Origin: Novosphingobium mathurense
GTDB taxonomy: Bacteria; Pseudomonadota; Alphaproteobacteria; Sphingomonadales; Sphingomonadaceae
DNA length: 64,000 nucleotides
Assembly (NCBI RefSeq): GCF_900168325.1
Contig: NZ_FVZE01000005.1
Coordinates: 186,001 to 250,000 of the forward strand
Direction of reading: 5' to 3'
A program made the position numbers and the translations under genes. Below the pieces are notes generated by a model. The model had not been told where the DNA came from, searched no databases, and saw only the letters and a program-made list of their open reading frames with translations. Positions 54,250 through 62,875 of this stretch are shown piece by piece (position 1 is the stretch's first letter; each line of letters begins with the position of its first letter).

Positions 54250-56064
54250 TCAGCGCCAGTCCCGCCATGACCGCGACAGTTGCCCGGCGCAGTTTATGAT
54301 ACCGACAAGCGAATAGGTCTGCGGGAAGTTCCCCCAGAGCTCGCTCGTCTCGAAATCCATGTCCTCCGACAGAAGGCCTGACTTGGTGCGATGGCCGAGC
54401 ATGGCCTCGAACAGGCGCCGGGCTTCCTCGTCCTGGCCGCTGCGGTGCAGGGCCTCGATCAGCCAGAACGTGCAGATGTTGAACGCCGTCTCGGGCAGGC
54501 CGAAGTCGTCCTCGTTGGCGTAGCGCAACATGTGTTCGCCCCGGCGCAGGGACTTCTGGACCGCCTGCAGCGTCGACTGGAACCTGGGGTCGTTGGCATG
54601 CACGAAGCGCAGTTCGACCATCTGCAACAGGCTGGCGTCGAGCTGGTCGCCGCCGAAACTGGCGACATAGTACCCACCCGCGCCGCCATCGTCGAGGTCG
54701 GGGCCTTCCAGCCTGTACCACGCGCCTTCGTCGATGTTCTTGCGGATCGTGTCGGCCCGTTCGCGCCAGAGCTTGTGCCGTTCATCGAGTCCAAGGTGCT
54801 GGGCGGCATTGGCAAGGCGGTCGCAGGCGGCCCAGCTCATCACGCTCGAATAGGTATGGACTGCGGTGCGGGTGCGCAGCTCCCACAGGCCCGCGTCGGG
54901 CTGGTCGTGGGTCTTCCATGCCATCTCGCCCACTTCCTCGAGGCTTTCGAAATCGTCCATGTTCGCCATGCGCAGCAGGCGGCGGTCGGAGAAGGCCTGG
55001 ATGGATGGCAGGACGATCTGGCCGTAGCAGTCGTTCTGGATCTGGTAGTAGGCGGCGTTGCCGACGCGCACCGGGCCCATGCCGCGATAGCCGGAGAGGT
55101 CCTTGGCCTCCCACTCGATGATTTCCTTGGCGCCGCTCACGGCATAGAGCGGCTGGATTGCACCTCCCTCGGCGTCGTCGACGATGTTGCGCAAGTAGGC
55201 GAGGTACTTTTCCAGCACGTCGAGCGCGCCCAGGTGGTTGAGCGCCTGCACGGTGTAGTAGGCGTCGCGGATCCAGCAATAGCGGTAGTCCCAGTTGCGC
55301 TGGCTGTTCGGCGCTTCGGGGATCGAGGTGGTGAGAGCCGCGACGATCGCACCGGTTTCCTCGTGCTGGCACAGCTTGAGGGTGATCGCGGCGCGGATCA
55401 CCGCATCCTGCCAGTCCATCGGGGTGGCAAGGCCGCGCACCCAGTTGGCCCAGTAGGCCTCGGTCAGCTGGCACATGGTTTCCAGCTCGTGCTGGACGTT
55501 CCCGGCAAAGGGTTCGTCCGGGCCGAGGAAGAAGTGCATCGGCCGTTCGAGGCGGAAGTAGCGTTCGTCGAGGACGTAGCCGATCGGCGCATCCGTGGTG
55601 AGGCGCAGGGTGTTGCGTTCGACCAGATAGCGGATGTGGTTGGAGCCATGGGTGATCTGGGCCAGCTGGGCACCATAGCCGCTCATCGGCGTGAGCACGA
55701 CCTTGATGCGCGGGGAGCCGTGGACCGGACGCACGATGCGGGCATAGGCCACCGGGCGGTAGGTGCGCCCGGAGCGCTGGAACCGCGGGCAGAAGTCGAT
55801 CACTTCGACGACGCCGCCGTGAACGTCCTCCAGCCGGGTCACCAGTATCGGCGTATTGCGCATGTAGTGTTGGCTGATGGAGACCTGCTCCTCCAGTTCG
55901 AAACGCCAGGTGCCCGCGTCCTGCCCCTCGTCACCGCGCAGGAGCGCGCAGAAGGTCGGGTCGCCGTCGACCCGCGGGACGCAGCCCCAGACGATGGCGC
56001 CGGATTCGTCGATCAGACCGCTGACCTGGCAATTGCCGATCGGCCACAGTTCCAGCGAGCTCAT
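54250..56064 (-). CDS. glycoside hydrolase family 15 protein (trehalase/glucoamylase-like)
   Basis: 604 residues. The N-terminal beta-sandwich begins WPIGNCQVSGLIDESGAIVW; the (alpha/alpha)6 barrel shows ETGAIVAALTTSIPE, the substrate-binding NWDYRYCWIRDAYYTV, DLSGYRGMGPVRVGNAA and late EDDFGLPETAFNICTFW, all standard for bacterial GH15. Members in trehalose operons are often trehalases. Start overlaps the otsB stop as ATGA. A hydrolase inside a trehalose-making operon would set up turnover of the product. Confidence 0.92.
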   Translation of the reverse strand: MSSLELWPIGNCQVSGLIDESGAIVWGCVPRVDGDPTFCALLRGDEGQDAGTWRFELEEQVSISQHYMRNTPILVTRLEDVHGGVVEVIDFCPRFQRSGRTYRPVAYARIVRPVHGSPRIKVVLTPMSGYGAQLAQITHGSNHIRYLVERNTLRLTTDAPIGYVLDERYFRLERPMHFFLGPDEPFAGNVQHELETMCQLTEAYWANWVRGLATPMDWQDAVIRAAITLKLCQHEETGAIVAALTTSIPEAPNSQRNWDYRYCWIRDAYYTVQALNHLGALDVLEKYLAYLRNIVDDAEGGAIQPLYAVSGAKEIIEWEAKDLSGYRGMGPVRVGNAAYYQIQNDCYGQIVLPSIQAFSDRRLLRMANMDDFESLEEVGEMAWKTHDQPDAGLWELRTRTAVHTYSSVMSWAACDRLANAAQHLGLDERHKLWRERADTIRKNIDEGAWYRLEGPDLDDGGAGGYYVASFGGDQLDASLLQMVELRFVHANDPRFQSTLQAVQKSLRRGEHMLRYANEDDFGLPETAFNICTFWLIEALHRSGQDEEARRLFEAMLGHRTKSGLLSEDMDFETSELWGNFPQTYSLVGIINCAGQLSRSWRDWR

Positions 56065-56918
56065 GCGGGGCGTTCTCCTGCTTTTCCTGCATTTTCGGCA
56101 TCGGGTGTCATTCCGGCTGTGCCGGCCGGATCTTCGGCGAGGGCGCGGGTGAGCCACGCGTGGACGTGCTCTACGCTCTCGAGCCGCCAACTGGCCGCCG
56201 TTTCGCGCATCGGGCCGACCAGGATGCCTTCGCCGCCCATTGCGGTGACGGCCCTGAAGGCATCTTCATCGGTAACGTCGTCGCCGATGAAATAGGGCGT
56301 CGCGCCGGCAAAGCGCGGCATTTCCATGAAGCGGGCGACGGCGCTGCCCTTGTCCGATCCGGGCATGACCACTTCGACGACCATCTTGCCGTCCTTGACG
56401 TCGGCGCCATGGGCTTCGGCAAGCTCGCGCGCCAGGGCGAGAAGCGGGGTGCGCATATCGGACCGCCCGCGATAGTGCACAGCCATCGAGAAGGGCTTGC
56501 GCTCGACGAGCAGTTCGCCGTTGTCGCGGGCGAAAGCGCCGAGCGGGCGGGCGATCGTTTCGGGCAGCTGATCGGCAAGCGGGTGGATTTCGGCACTGCG
56601 GCAAGGACGGAACTCGCCGCCGTGGGAGCCGGCCATGGCGACGTCGACCGGGCCCAGCAGGCGGTCCAGCGCCTCGAGCGCACGGCCGCTGACGAGGGCC
56701 AGGCGGCCTTCGAGTTTCTCGCCCAGCGTCTCGATCAGGGTGGGCAGGGCCTTGGCGATCTCGACATGGTCGGGATGGGCAGCGATATCGACGAGGGTTC
56801 CGTCGAAATCGAGGAAAAGGGCGGCCTTCGAGGAAAGGCGCAAGGGGGGCGGCTGGGACAGGTCGTCGGGCGACGATCCGCGCAGCGCCAGCTTCAGGCT
56901 GTCGCTTTCGTCTGTCAT
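56061..56918 (-). CDS. otsB: trehalose-6-phosphate phosphatase
   Basis: 285-residue HAD-family phosphatase removing phosphate from trehalose-6-phosphate. The nucleophile motif is LFLDFDGTLVDIAAHPD; VSGRALEALDRLLGP and FIGDDVTDEDAFRAV give the other HAD motifs. It opens the operon otsB-GH15-otsA. Divergent from the MscS-type channel gene with a 174-base gap, which must hold both promoters. Confidence 0.94.
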   Translation of the reverse strand: MTDESDSLKLALRGSSPDDLSQPPPLRLSSKAALFLDFDGTLVDIAAHPDHVEIAKALPTLIETLGEKLEGRLALVSGRALEALDRLLGPVDVAMAGSHGGEFRPCRSAEIHPLADQLPETIARPLGAFARDNGELLVERKPFSMAVHYRGRSDMRTPLLALARELAEAHGADVKDGKMVVEVVMPGSDKGSAVARFMEMPRFAGATPYFIGDDVTDEDAFRAVTAMGGEGILVGPMRETAASWRLESVEHVHAWLTRALAEDPAGTAGMTPDAENAGKAGERPA

Positions 56919-57092
56919 CGCTATGACCTTTGCATCATCTGGCACACAGGCCAACCCCCAGCTCCTCAAAAATGCCGCTTTGCAGCAACGATCGGGCGAA
57001 AGGCCGGTTCCCCGGTTGAAATGCCCGGTCGCGGTCGCCATTGTCCGCGCGCTGCGAACCGGGCGGCGCCGATCCGGTTCTTCTGTCCATTC

Positions 57093-58391
57093 ATGCCAAA
57101 GGCACGCGGGGAGGCACCGATCCAGACGCTCGAAACCATCAGTACGTTCTTTGCAGGCCAGCCGGCCGCCTATGCTCTTGTCTCGCTGGCCGGACTGCTT
57201 CTTGTCGCATGGTTCGCCAACTGGCTGGCCAAGAAGCTGGTCGTGCGGCCGGTGACGATCATGATAGCGCGCACCCCGCTGCGCAACGAGGCAAACGACG
57301 TGCGCAAGCTCGTCACCCACCTCGCGAATGTCGTGCCGGCCGTCATCCTGCATCAGGGAATCGCGGTCATCGCGGGCCTGCCGGAGCAGGCAGTCGTGCT
57401 GGTGCAGGTCCTGTCGCAAGCCTTCATCATCTTCACCCTGGCGCGGGCGCTGTGCGATCTGCTGGAACTGGCCAACGATGCCTATGAACTGAAGCCAGAG
57501 GCGGCGAGCCGGCCGATCAAGGGCTATCTGCAGGTCGCCAAGATCCTGATCTATGCCGCTGCCTCGATCCTGATCGTCGCGGCGCTGATCGGCCAGTCGC
57601 CACTGCTGCTGCTGTCCGGTCTTGGCGCGCTAGCCGCCGTGATCATGTTGATTTTCCGCGACACGATCCTCTCGCTCGTCGCCTCGGTGCAGTTGCGTTC
57701 GAACGACATGCTGCGCGTGGGCGACTGGATAGAGATGCCGCAGCTCAATGCCGACGGCGACGTGATCGACATCGCGCTGCACACCGTAAAGGTGCAGAAC
57801 TTCGACAAGACCGTCACGACGATCCCGACGCACAAGCTGATTTCCGACTCCTACCGCAACTGGCGTTTCATGCGCGAATGGGGCGGGCGGCGGATCATGC
57901 GTTCCCTGCTGATCGACCAGACGACCATCGATTTCCTCGGTCGCGAGCAGTGGGAGGACTTGCGCTGCTTCATGCTGCTCGAGCCCTACATGGCCGCCAA
58001 GGACAGGGAGCTGGCCGAATGGAACGCGCAGAATGCCGTACGCGATGGGGAGGATGACCGCCCGGTCAACCGCCGCCGCCCGACCAATGTCGGTACCTTT
58101 CGCGCCTATATGCTCGCCTATCTCGAAGCCCACCCGCGCATTGCCAGGCGGGGGACGACGATGGTTCGTCAGCTCGCGCCGACCGAGAAGGGCCTGCCGC
58201 TGGAAATTTACTGCTTCACCGACACCGTCGACTGGGCGGAGTACGAAGGCATCCAGGGCGACATCTTCGACCATCTCCTTGCAATCCTGCCGCAATTCGG
58301 CCTGCGCCTGTTCCAGCATCCGAGCGGCCGGGACCTCGCCGGGCTGGGAGAGCCGTTGCGGGAACGGATGGCGCCATTATCGATGGAATAA
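57093..58391 (+). CDS. MscS/YbdG-type mechanosensitive ion channel family protein
   Basis: 432 residues. Several membrane spans in residues 15-190 precede the MscS pore and beta domain: FRDTILSLVASVQLRSNDML, RVGDWIEMPQLNADGDVIDI, LHTVKVQNFDKTVTTIPTHK and FMREWGGRRIMRSLLID. The long C-terminal domain with NVGTFRAYMLAYLEAHPRI is that of the YbdG group. Opening under membrane tension releases solutes after osmotic downshift. Paired with the divergent trehalose operon, so the two stress responses may be co-regulated. The ATG at 57093 lacks a clear Shine-Dalgarno. Confidence 0.9.
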   Translation: MPKARGEAPIQTLETISTFFAGQPAAYALVSLAGLLLVAWFANWLAKKLVVRPVTIMIARTPLRNEANDVRKLVTHLANVVPAVILHQGIAVIAGLPEQAVVLVQVLSQAFIIFTLARALCDLLELANDAYELKPEAASRPIKGYLQVAKILIYAAASILIVAALIGQSPLLLLSGLGALAAVIMLIFRDTILSLVASVQLRSNDMLRVGDWIEMPQLNADGDVIDIALHTVKVQNFDKTVTTIPTHKLISDSYRNWRFMREWGGRRIMRSLLIDQTTIDFLGREQWEDLRCFMLLEPYMAAKDRELAEWNAQNAVRDGEDDRPVNRRRPTNVGTFRAYMLAYLEAHPRIARRGTTMVRQLAPTEKGLPLEIYCFTDTVDWAEYEGIQGDIFDHLLAILPQFGLRLFQHPSGRDLAGLGEPLRERMAPLSME

Positions 58392-58531
58392 ATGACGCTT
58401 GAGTGTGCCGCTGAGTAGTTTACCGGATCTTTCCCTGCGCAAGGTGCAAGTGTAATTCCAATGCGCCGGTTGCAACCTTGCTAGGACCGGCTTTACTCGC
58501 GACACACGCTTTTCCGTCATTTCAGAGGCCC

Positions 58532-59572
58532 ATGCCCACGATCGTTCCAGTCATTTTGTGCGGAGGCAGTGGTACGCGACTGTGGCCGCGCAGCCGTGCC
58601 GCCAAGCCCAAGCCGTTCCTGCCGCTGGTAGGCGAACAGACCCTGTTCGAAGCCACGGTCGCGCGATGCCCCGCAGCCGCCGGTTTCGCCGGGCCTATCG
58701 TCGTCACCGGCGTGAAGCACCTCGATCATGTCGAGGCGCAGCTCGGTGGGCGCGCCGATGCCCGGGTCATCGTCGAGCCGGCGGCGCGCAACACGGCTGC
58801 GGCCATCGCGCTCGCGGCCCATCGCCTGCCGCAGGACGCGATCATGCTGGTATGCCCCAGCGACCATCATATCGGCAGGCCGCAGGTCTTTGCCGAAGCG
58901 GCGCTCAAGGCCGCGGCGCTGGCGGAAGAGGGCTGGCTGGTCTCCTTCGGGATCGAGGCGACCGCGCCGGAAACCGGCTTCGGCTATCTGAAGCGGGGCG
59001 AACCGATCGACGAGAGGGGCTTCAGGACAGCGCAGTTCGTCGAAAAGCCGGATCTGGAGCGGGCCAAGGCCTTCCTGGCAGACGGCAGTTACGCCTGGAA
59101 TGGAGGCATCTTTGCCTTCCGGGTGAGTGATTTCCTCGCCGAACTGGCGGCGCATCGCCCGCAGATCGCGCAGACAGTGTGCGAATCCGTCGCCAAGGGC
59201 CGGGAAGAGGGGGCACGCTTCCACCCCGACGCCGAAACGTTCGCTGCGACGCAAAGCGATTCCGTCGACTACGCGGTGATGGAAAACACCGACCGTGCGG
59301 CCATGGTCCCGGCCGACATGGAGTGGTCGGACATCGGCAACTGGCAGGCCCTGCACGATGCGCTGGAGCGTGACGGCAACGGCAACACCGTGCGCGGCGC
59401 CGTTGCCGAACTGGTCGATTGCCGCAATGTCCTGGTGGACAGCGATGGCCCGCGGGTCTCGGTCATCGGGCTCGAGGATGTGATCGTCGTCGTCGATGGT
59501 GACGACATCGTGATCACGACGGCCGCAGGCGTGCAGAAAGTCGGCAAGCTTTCGGGCGCGGTCAACCAATAG
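58532..59572 (+). CDS. manC: mannose-1-phosphate guanylyltransferase, short form
   Basis: 346 residues without the phosphomannose isomerase domain of larger ManC/AlgA proteins. VPVILCGGSGTRLWPRSRAA is the nucleotide loop, KPKPFLPLVGEQTLFEATVA and EPAARNTAAAIALAAH follow, FVEKPDLERAKAFL binds the sugar phosphate, and MENTDRAAMVPADMEWSDIG is the closing signature. Makes GDP-mannose. The next gene encodes a phosphomannomutase-like HAD protein, so both steps from mannose-6-phosphate may be made here. Confidence 0.92.
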   Translation: MPTIVPVILCGGSGTRLWPRSRAAKPKPFLPLVGEQTLFEATVARCPAAAGFAGPIVVTGVKHLDHVEAQLGGRADARVIVEPAARNTAAAIALAAHRLPQDAIMLVCPSDHHIGRPQVFAEAALKAAALAEEGWLVSFGIEATAPETGFGYLKRGEPIDERGFRTAQFVEKPDLERAKAFLADGSYAWNGGIFAFRVSDFLAELAAHRPQIAQTVCESVAKGREEGARFHPDAETFAATQSDSVDYAVMENTDRAAMVPADMEWSDIGNWQALHDALERDGNGNTVRGAVAELVDCRNVLVDSDGPRVSVIGLEDVIVVVDGDDIVITTAAGVQKVGKLSGAVNQ

Positions 59573-59690
59573 TCGAGTACTCCCATGGTGCGCTTGCGGA
59601 CGCAATCGCGCTGCGCCATGCACATGACACCCTGTTCCGGCATGGCGTTCAATCGCGCCTGCGCGAAGGCCGGACCATGAAAGGTTTGAG

Positions 59691-60443
59691 ATGAAGAAAA
59701 TCGTGGCTTTCGATCTCGACGGGACTCTGGCCCTCAGCAAGCAGCCGCTTACCGACGAGATGGCGCAGGCCATGGCCGATCTTCTCGAGGTCGCCCAGGT
59801 TGCGGTGATTTCGGGCGGTGACTGGCCGCAGTTCGACAAGCAGGTGGCCAGCCGCCTGCCCGGTCATGCCGACCTCTCGCGCCTGTGGATGCTGCCGACG
59901 AGCGGTGCCAAGCTCTATGTCCATCGCGAAGGTGGCTGGAACGCAGTCTATGCCGAACTCTTCAGCGACGAGCAGAAGCAGGCCATCCTTGATGCCTTCG
60001 ATGCCTCACTCGAAGCGACCGGATTCGTGCCCGAACAGACCTGGGGTGAGCGGATCGAGGATCGCGGCAGCCAGATTACCTTTTCCGCGCTCGGCCAGCA
60101 GGCTCCGCTAGAGGCCAAGGAAGTCTGGGATCCCGATTTCGCCAAGCGCAAGGTGATCCAGGCCGACCTGATCCAACGCCTGCCCGGCGTTTCGATCAAT
60201 CTCGGCGGCGCGACATCCGTCGACGTAACCCAGCCGGGCGTCGACAAGGCCTGGGGCCTGCGGCGCCTGTCGGAACATAGCGGCGTTGAGGAGCGCGACA
60301 TCCTCTTCATCGGCGATGCCATCTTCCCGGGCGGCAACGACTATCCGGCCAAGGCCATGGGGCTCGACACGATCTGCGTGCGCGATCCGGCCGATACCGC
60401 CAATGTCATTGCCGCCATCGTGTCCTGCCAGAAGGCGATCTGA
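59691..60443 (+). CDS. HAD-IIB family protein, eukaryotic-type phosphomannomutase-like
   Basis: 250 residues. KKIVAFDLDGTLALSKQPLT carries the DxDGT nucleophile; VISGGDWPQFDKQV, LPTSGAKLYVHREG and the C-terminal FIGDAIFPGGNDYPAKAMGL follow the pattern of alpha-phosphomannomutases (GDxxxPGGND). Bacterial phosphomannomutases are usually of the unrelated AlgC/ManB type. Placed 119 bases behind manC, it most likely interconverts mannose-6- and mannose-1-phosphate. Confidence 0.87.
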   Translation: MKKIVAFDLDGTLALSKQPLTDEMAQAMADLLEVAQVAVISGGDWPQFDKQVASRLPGHADLSRLWMLPTSGAKLYVHREGGWNAVYAELFSDEQKQAILDAFDASLEATGFVPEQTWGERIEDRGSQITFSALGQQAPLEAKEVWDPDFAKRKVIQADLIQRLPGVSINLGGATSVDVTQPGVDKAWGLRRLSEHSGVEERDILFIGDAIFPGGNDYPAKAMGLDTICVRDPADTANVIAAIVSCQKAI

Positions 60444-60500
60444 CAGCGCCGGGCAGGATGACCGGTCAAGGGCGGCTGCGGCCGTGAACGCGGAGGCCCG

Positions 60501-61058
60501 ATGCCGGCATTCTACCTGACATTCCTGGGTGTTCTCCTCGCGGGGTTCGGTGCGCGGGACCAGGTCACGATCGCCGGGCTCACGGCACGGCAGGGGCAAC
60601 GTCCGGGTGTCCTGCTGGTCACCCTGGTTTGCACCGGCCTGACTTCGGCATTGGCGGCATGGGCGGCTTCGAAGACGCTTCCCGTCCTGCCGCCGCCGGC
60701 GCGCGCGATCTTTGCGGGGATCGCGATCGGTCTCGCCGGTCTGGAATCGATGATCCTGTCGCCGCGTCGCAAGCCGAAAGAACCGACCAATTCGCTCGGT
60801 GCGCTCGGCCTTGTGCTGGCCGCTGCGCAAGTGACGGACGCGGTTCGGTTCCTGATATTCGGCCTCGCAGTAGGCTTGGGCGCCCCCTTGGCGGCAGGCT
60901 CCGGCGGCCTGCTTGGCGGCATTGTCCTGTCCATCCTTGCATGGGCGGCGCCCGGCGCCCTCGATCGACCACTGGCGATGCGCGGGCGCCGTATAGTCGG
61001 AGCCGTTCTGGTGCTTGTTGCCCTTGTCGTTTTCCTGAGGGAATTCGGGCTACTGTGA
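60501..61058 (+). CDS. hypothetical six-span membrane protein (TMEM165/GDT1-like repeat weakly suggested)
   Basis: 185 residues, about six hydrophobic segments in two similar halves. The first half contains GFGARDQVTIAGL, where UPF0016/GDT1 cation transporters have ExGDKT; the second has AAAQVTDAVRFLIFGLA at the matching place. The match is degenerate and no acidic pair is present in the second half, so function is unassigned. GGAGG stands before the ATG. Confidence 0.65.
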   Translation: MPAFYLTFLGVLLAGFGARDQVTIAGLTARQGQRPGVLLVTLVCTGLTSALAAWAASKTLPVLPPPARAIFAGIAIGLAGLESMILSPRRKPKEPTNSLGALGLVLAAAQVTDAVRFLIFGLAVGLGAPLAAGSGGLLGGIVLSILAWAAPGALDRPLAMRGRRIVGAVLVLVALVVFLREFGLL

Positions 61059-61141
61059 TCGGAATATCCGATTGAACCAAGTCTTTTAATACGCGTTTTG
61101 GATTATACATTGTGTCCAACATACCAGCACGAGGGACAACC

Positions 61142-61600
61142 ATGACTTCCAAGGACAACGTACAGGCCGCTCTCATCGACAGCCTCAACGGGCTGCTGGC
61201 GGATACTTTCGCGCTCTACGTGAAGACCAAGAACTTCCACTGGCATGTGAAGGGTCCCCAGTTCCGCGACCTGCATCTGCTGTTCGACGAACATGCGACG
61301 GAAATCTTCGCGCTGACCGACCTCGTGGCCGAACGCGTGCGCAAGCAGGGCGGCAAGACCCTGACCAGCCCCGATGCGATCTCGGCAAAGACCCGCATCA
61401 AGCCGCAGGATTCGACCGACCTCGACGCGATGGCGATGGTCAGGGAACTGCGTGACGACAATCTCGCCTATGTCGAGCGACTGCGCGAAGTGAAGGCCGC
61501 TGCCGGCGAAGCGGGCGACAATGCCACCGACGGCATCGTCGACGACTGGACCGATCAGGCCGAGCAACGCGCCTGGTTCCTGCGCGAAATCCTCGCCTGA
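61142..61600 (+). CDS. dps: Dps family ferritin-like protein
   Basis: 152 residues. NFHWHVKGPQFRDLHLLFDE gives the ferroxidase ligands (His-x-His, then D-x4-E pattern) at the dimer interface typical of Dps; the remaining helices match the family. It stores iron and shields DNA from peroxide. The ATG at 61142 follows GAGGGA; an ATG at 61112 would add ten residues. TATACA at 61104 may be the -10 box. A strong terminator lies behind it. Confidence 0.94.
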   Translation: MTSKDNVQAALIDSLNGLLADTFALYVKTKNFHWHVKGPQFRDLHLLFDEHATEIFALTDLVAERVRKQGGKTLTSPDAISAKTRIKPQDSTDLDAMAMVRELRDDNLAYVERLREVKAAAGEAGDNATDGIVDDWTDQAEQRAWFLREILA

Positions 61601-61610
61601 CGGAACGCTG

Positions 61611-61638
61611 GCGGGCGGCGCGCCAGGTCGCCGCCCGC
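61611..61638 (+). terminator. intrinsic terminator of dps
   Basis: GCGGGCGGC pairs perfectly with GCCGCCCGC around a 10-base loop, followed within 10 bases by CCTTTTCC. Confidence 0.75.
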
Positions 61639-61716
61639 AGGCAGTCCTTTTCCGGGAAGCACAAAAGCTCCCTCTACCCCCACGACAAATTACTCGCGCG
61701 CTGCTAGAGCGCGTCC

Positions 61717-62337
61717 ATGCCCAAGATCCAGATTATCGAGAACGCCGACGACAAGGCGATTGCCGAGTGGTTCGCGCAGCGCTTGCAGGCGGCACTGTCG
61801 CTCACCTCCGATGAAATCGCTATCACCGTGCCGGGCGGATCGACGCCGTTTCCGATCTTCGACCTGCTGGCGAAGATGGACCTGCCCTGGCACCGCATCG
61901 CCGTTTGGCCGGGGGACGACCGTATCGTCGAGGAGGAACACCCCGCTTCGAATATCGGCAAGATCCGCGCCCGTCTCGAACCGGTCGGGGCGCAGATCGT
62001 GCCGCTGACCGAAGACGCCCAGCCGCCGCATTTCGCCATCGCCTGGCTTGGCATGGGCGGTGACGGGCATATCGCCTCGCTGTTTCCGAACACCGATCCG
62101 CAGGTGAACGATCGCCATGCCGTTCGCCGCCTGACGCCCGACCCGCTTCCGCCCGAAGCCCCGTTCGATCGTGTGAGCCTGACGATCCCCGCGCTGCTCG
62201 ACAGCGATGAGATCATGTTCGTCATCCGCGGTGCCGACAAGCGCGCGGTCCTCGACGGCGCGATAAAGGGGGAGCACGATCTTCCGGTCGCTCGCCTGTT
62301 GGGTGCTGCCCGTCACAAGGTGACCTGCTTTTGCTGA
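61717..62337 (+). CDS. pgl: 6-phosphogluconolactonase
   Basis: 206 residues of the NagB/DevB fold. IAITVPGGSTPFPIFDLLAK, VWPGDDRIVEEEHPASNIG and LGMGGDGHIASLFP are the family motifs. It hydrolyses 6-phosphogluconolactone in the Entner-Doudoroff or pentose phosphate route. Slightly shorter than most homologues (about 230). Its last bases overlap the Nudix gene start. Confidence 0.93.
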   Translation: MPKIQIIENADDKAIAEWFAQRLQAALSLTSDEIAITVPGGSTPFPIFDLLAKMDLPWHRIAVWPGDDRIVEEEHPASNIGKIRARLEPVGAQIVPLTEDAQPPHFAIAWLGMGGDGHIASLFPNTDPQVNDRHAVRRLTPDPLPPEAPFDRVSLTIPALLDSDEIMFVIRGADKRAVLDGAIKGEHDLPVARLLGAARHKVTCFC

Positions 62338-62834
62338 CGCGATTGCCGGCGCCGCTGCACCGCGGACTATACCGGCTGGCGCATGGCGTGCGGCGCATGC
62401 TCTGGACGCTTCGCCGACCGACGGTGGAGGGTGTTCGCGTGCTGGCGTTCAATGCCCAGGGGCACCTGCTGATGCAGCGCCACTCGTATGGCTCGGACGA
62501 CTGGATGTTCCCCGGCGGCGGCATGGACAGGGGTGAGCATCCCCTTGCCGCATCCGAACGAGAGCTTCGTGAGGAAACCGGCTGCAGGCTCACCGGTGCG
62601 CTGGAGATCCAGACGGTGGTCGAGGACCTGTTCGGCGCCACGAATATCGTCCATGTCGTGATCGGGCGAACCGACAGCACGCCTGTGCCCGACGGTCGCG
62701 AAGTCATCGAGGCGGGTTTCTTCCCCCTCGATGCCCTGCCCGAGCCGATGACGCAGGACCTGCGGCAGGGCCTGCAGGTCTGGATGGAAACCTACAGGCG
62801 GGCATCCGGTCAGGGCACACCGACCTTAAAGTAA
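62331..62834 (+). CDS. Nudix hydrolase
   Basis: 167 residues. The Nudix box GGGMDRGEHPLAASERELRE followed by ETGCRL fits GX5EX7REUXEEXGU. The preceding residues (RVLAFNAQGHLLMQRHSYG) are the usual first strands. The TTG at 62331 overlaps pgl by seven bases; an ATG at 62397 would give a shorter protein. Substrate cannot be inferred. Confidence 0.87.
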   Translation: MLTRLPAPLHRGLYRLAHGVRRMLWTLRRPTVEGVRVLAFNAQGHLLMQRHSYGSDDWMFPGGGMDRGEHPLAASERELREETGCRLTGALEIQTVVEDLFGATNIVHVVIGRTDSTPVPDGREVIEAGFFPLDALPEPMTQDLRQGLQVWMETYRRASGQGTPTLK

Positions 62835-62875
62835 TTCCCTGGATGGGCCGGGGTAAGAAGGTCAGCCTCGGGATT

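Noticed and set aside
56160..57092. In-frame N-terminal extension of the MscS-type gene
   Set aside because: It lies antisense to otsB and lacks membrane segments; the channel domain layout begins at 57093.
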